Below are positions 63,715 to 64,000 of a stretch of 64,000 nt of DNA, piece after piece; the first letter of the stretch is position 1, and each line of letters begins with the position of its first letter. A program made the position numbers and the translations under genes. Location of the stretch: positions 291,437 to 355,436 of the forward strand of contig NW_003314359.1 of assembly GCF_000143415.4 (NCBI RefSeq). Reading direction: 5' to 3'. This stretch comes from Selaginella moellendorffii (Eukaryota; Streptophyta; Lycopodiopsida; Selaginellales; Selaginellaceae). Under the pieces are notes generated by a model. The model was not told the DNA's origin. It did not search any database and saw only the letters and a list, made by a program, of their open reading frames with translations.

Positions 63715-64000
63715 ATGAGATCGGCGAAGAGGAAGATCGTGGAGCATGAGCATGAGTATGAGCGGCAGCAGCAGCAGAATGGAAAGGTGGGTGAGGATCG
63801 TCATGAAAAGGATCTGGTGAGGAGCACCAAGCGGAAGAAGGCCTATCCCCAGCTCCGGCACTGCCTGGTCGAGGAGAGCTTGTTCCAAGACCTCGATCAC
63901 AGCGAGGATGATGATCGGAGCTCCGGCGACGACGTCCAGCAGGCCGGGGGATGCAATGGGTTGTATGCGCTGAGGGCAAATCCTAAGAAGAACCTCAAGT
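63715..64000 (+). CDS. 5' part of an unrecognised gene (3' end outside window)
   Basis: An ATG at 63715 opens a frame that runs to the window edge (95 codons). MRSAKRKIVEHEHEYERQQQ, a basic KRKKAYPQLRHCLVEESLFQ segment and an acidic patch (DHSEDDDRSSGDD) suggest a nuclear protein. No domain is recognised. It could be an early exon of a regulator; the frame contains no obvious donor except GGTGAGG at 63786 and 63808, which need not be used. Confidence 0.5.
   Translation, partial: MRSAKRKIVEHEHEYERQQQQNGKVGEDRHEKDLVRSTKRKKAYPQLRHCLVEESLFQDLDHSEDDDRSSGDDVQQAGGCNGLYALRANPKKNLK

Overview
This window is nuclear DNA of a land plant with a very compact genome, most likely a lycophyte such as Selaginella moellendorffii. 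That assignment is inferred from gene content and structure; no species-diagnostic marker was found. Genes for chlorophyll synthesis, plastid redox and cuticular wax show it is a plant. Introns are mostly 45-75 bp with clean GT..AG ends, coding exons are GC-rich, intergenic gaps are often under 150 bp, and a minority of the window is AT-rich, decayed sequence. All exon coordinates were worked out by eye from reading frame, splice sites and family knowledge; internal exon phases were checked to add up.

Layout. 1-721: C-terminal part of a PHO2-like E2 enzyme. 848-5307: three closely packed plus-strand genes: CHLI (Mg-chelatase), CPP1 (chaperone of protochlorophyllide oxidoreductase) and an MBD/C2H2/PHD chromatin protein. 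5521-9061: a MetX-like hydrolase divergent from a P-type PPR gene. 9081-10916: an unrecognised large membrane protein. 11155-16447: a tandem array of seven-transmembrane proteins (three intact genes and one pseudogene), whose TM part resembles the receptor half of plant RGS1 but which end in a coiled coil instead of an RGS domain. 16482-18926: CER1-like wax gene. 18927-22507: decayed intergenic DNA with mosaic gene fragments. 22508-25957: 2-oxoglutarate dioxygenase divergent from an NFD4-like MFS transporter. 26249-31967: KATNAL2-type AAA ATPase, YCED/DUF177, a 47-residue protein, an unrecognised conserved protein, and prolyl 4-hydroxylase. Then tRNA-Gln(CTG), a plastid WW-like protein, an SFC1-like mitochondrial carrier carrying an in-frame stop, and a HOTHEAD-like GMC oxidoreductase.

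37912-40408 is gene-poor. 40409-47037 holds a DUF220-like protein, a GlnT-type glutamine synthetase, a TRF4-type poly(A) polymerase and CDSP32. 47089-52129 is a PPR graveyard plus an AT-rich island. 52130-58626 holds PEP carboxykinase, a CCDC47 homologue and an SRPBCC protein with a broken tandem copy downstream. The window ends with tRNA-Arg(TCT), an RWP-RK (RKD-like) transcription factor and the 5' part of an unrecognised gene.

Functionally most genes are unrelated housekeeping genes. The groupings worth attention are the CHLI-CPP1 pair (both serve chlorophyll synthesis), the 7TM array, the divergent dioxygenase/transporter pair, and several extremely short divergent promoters.
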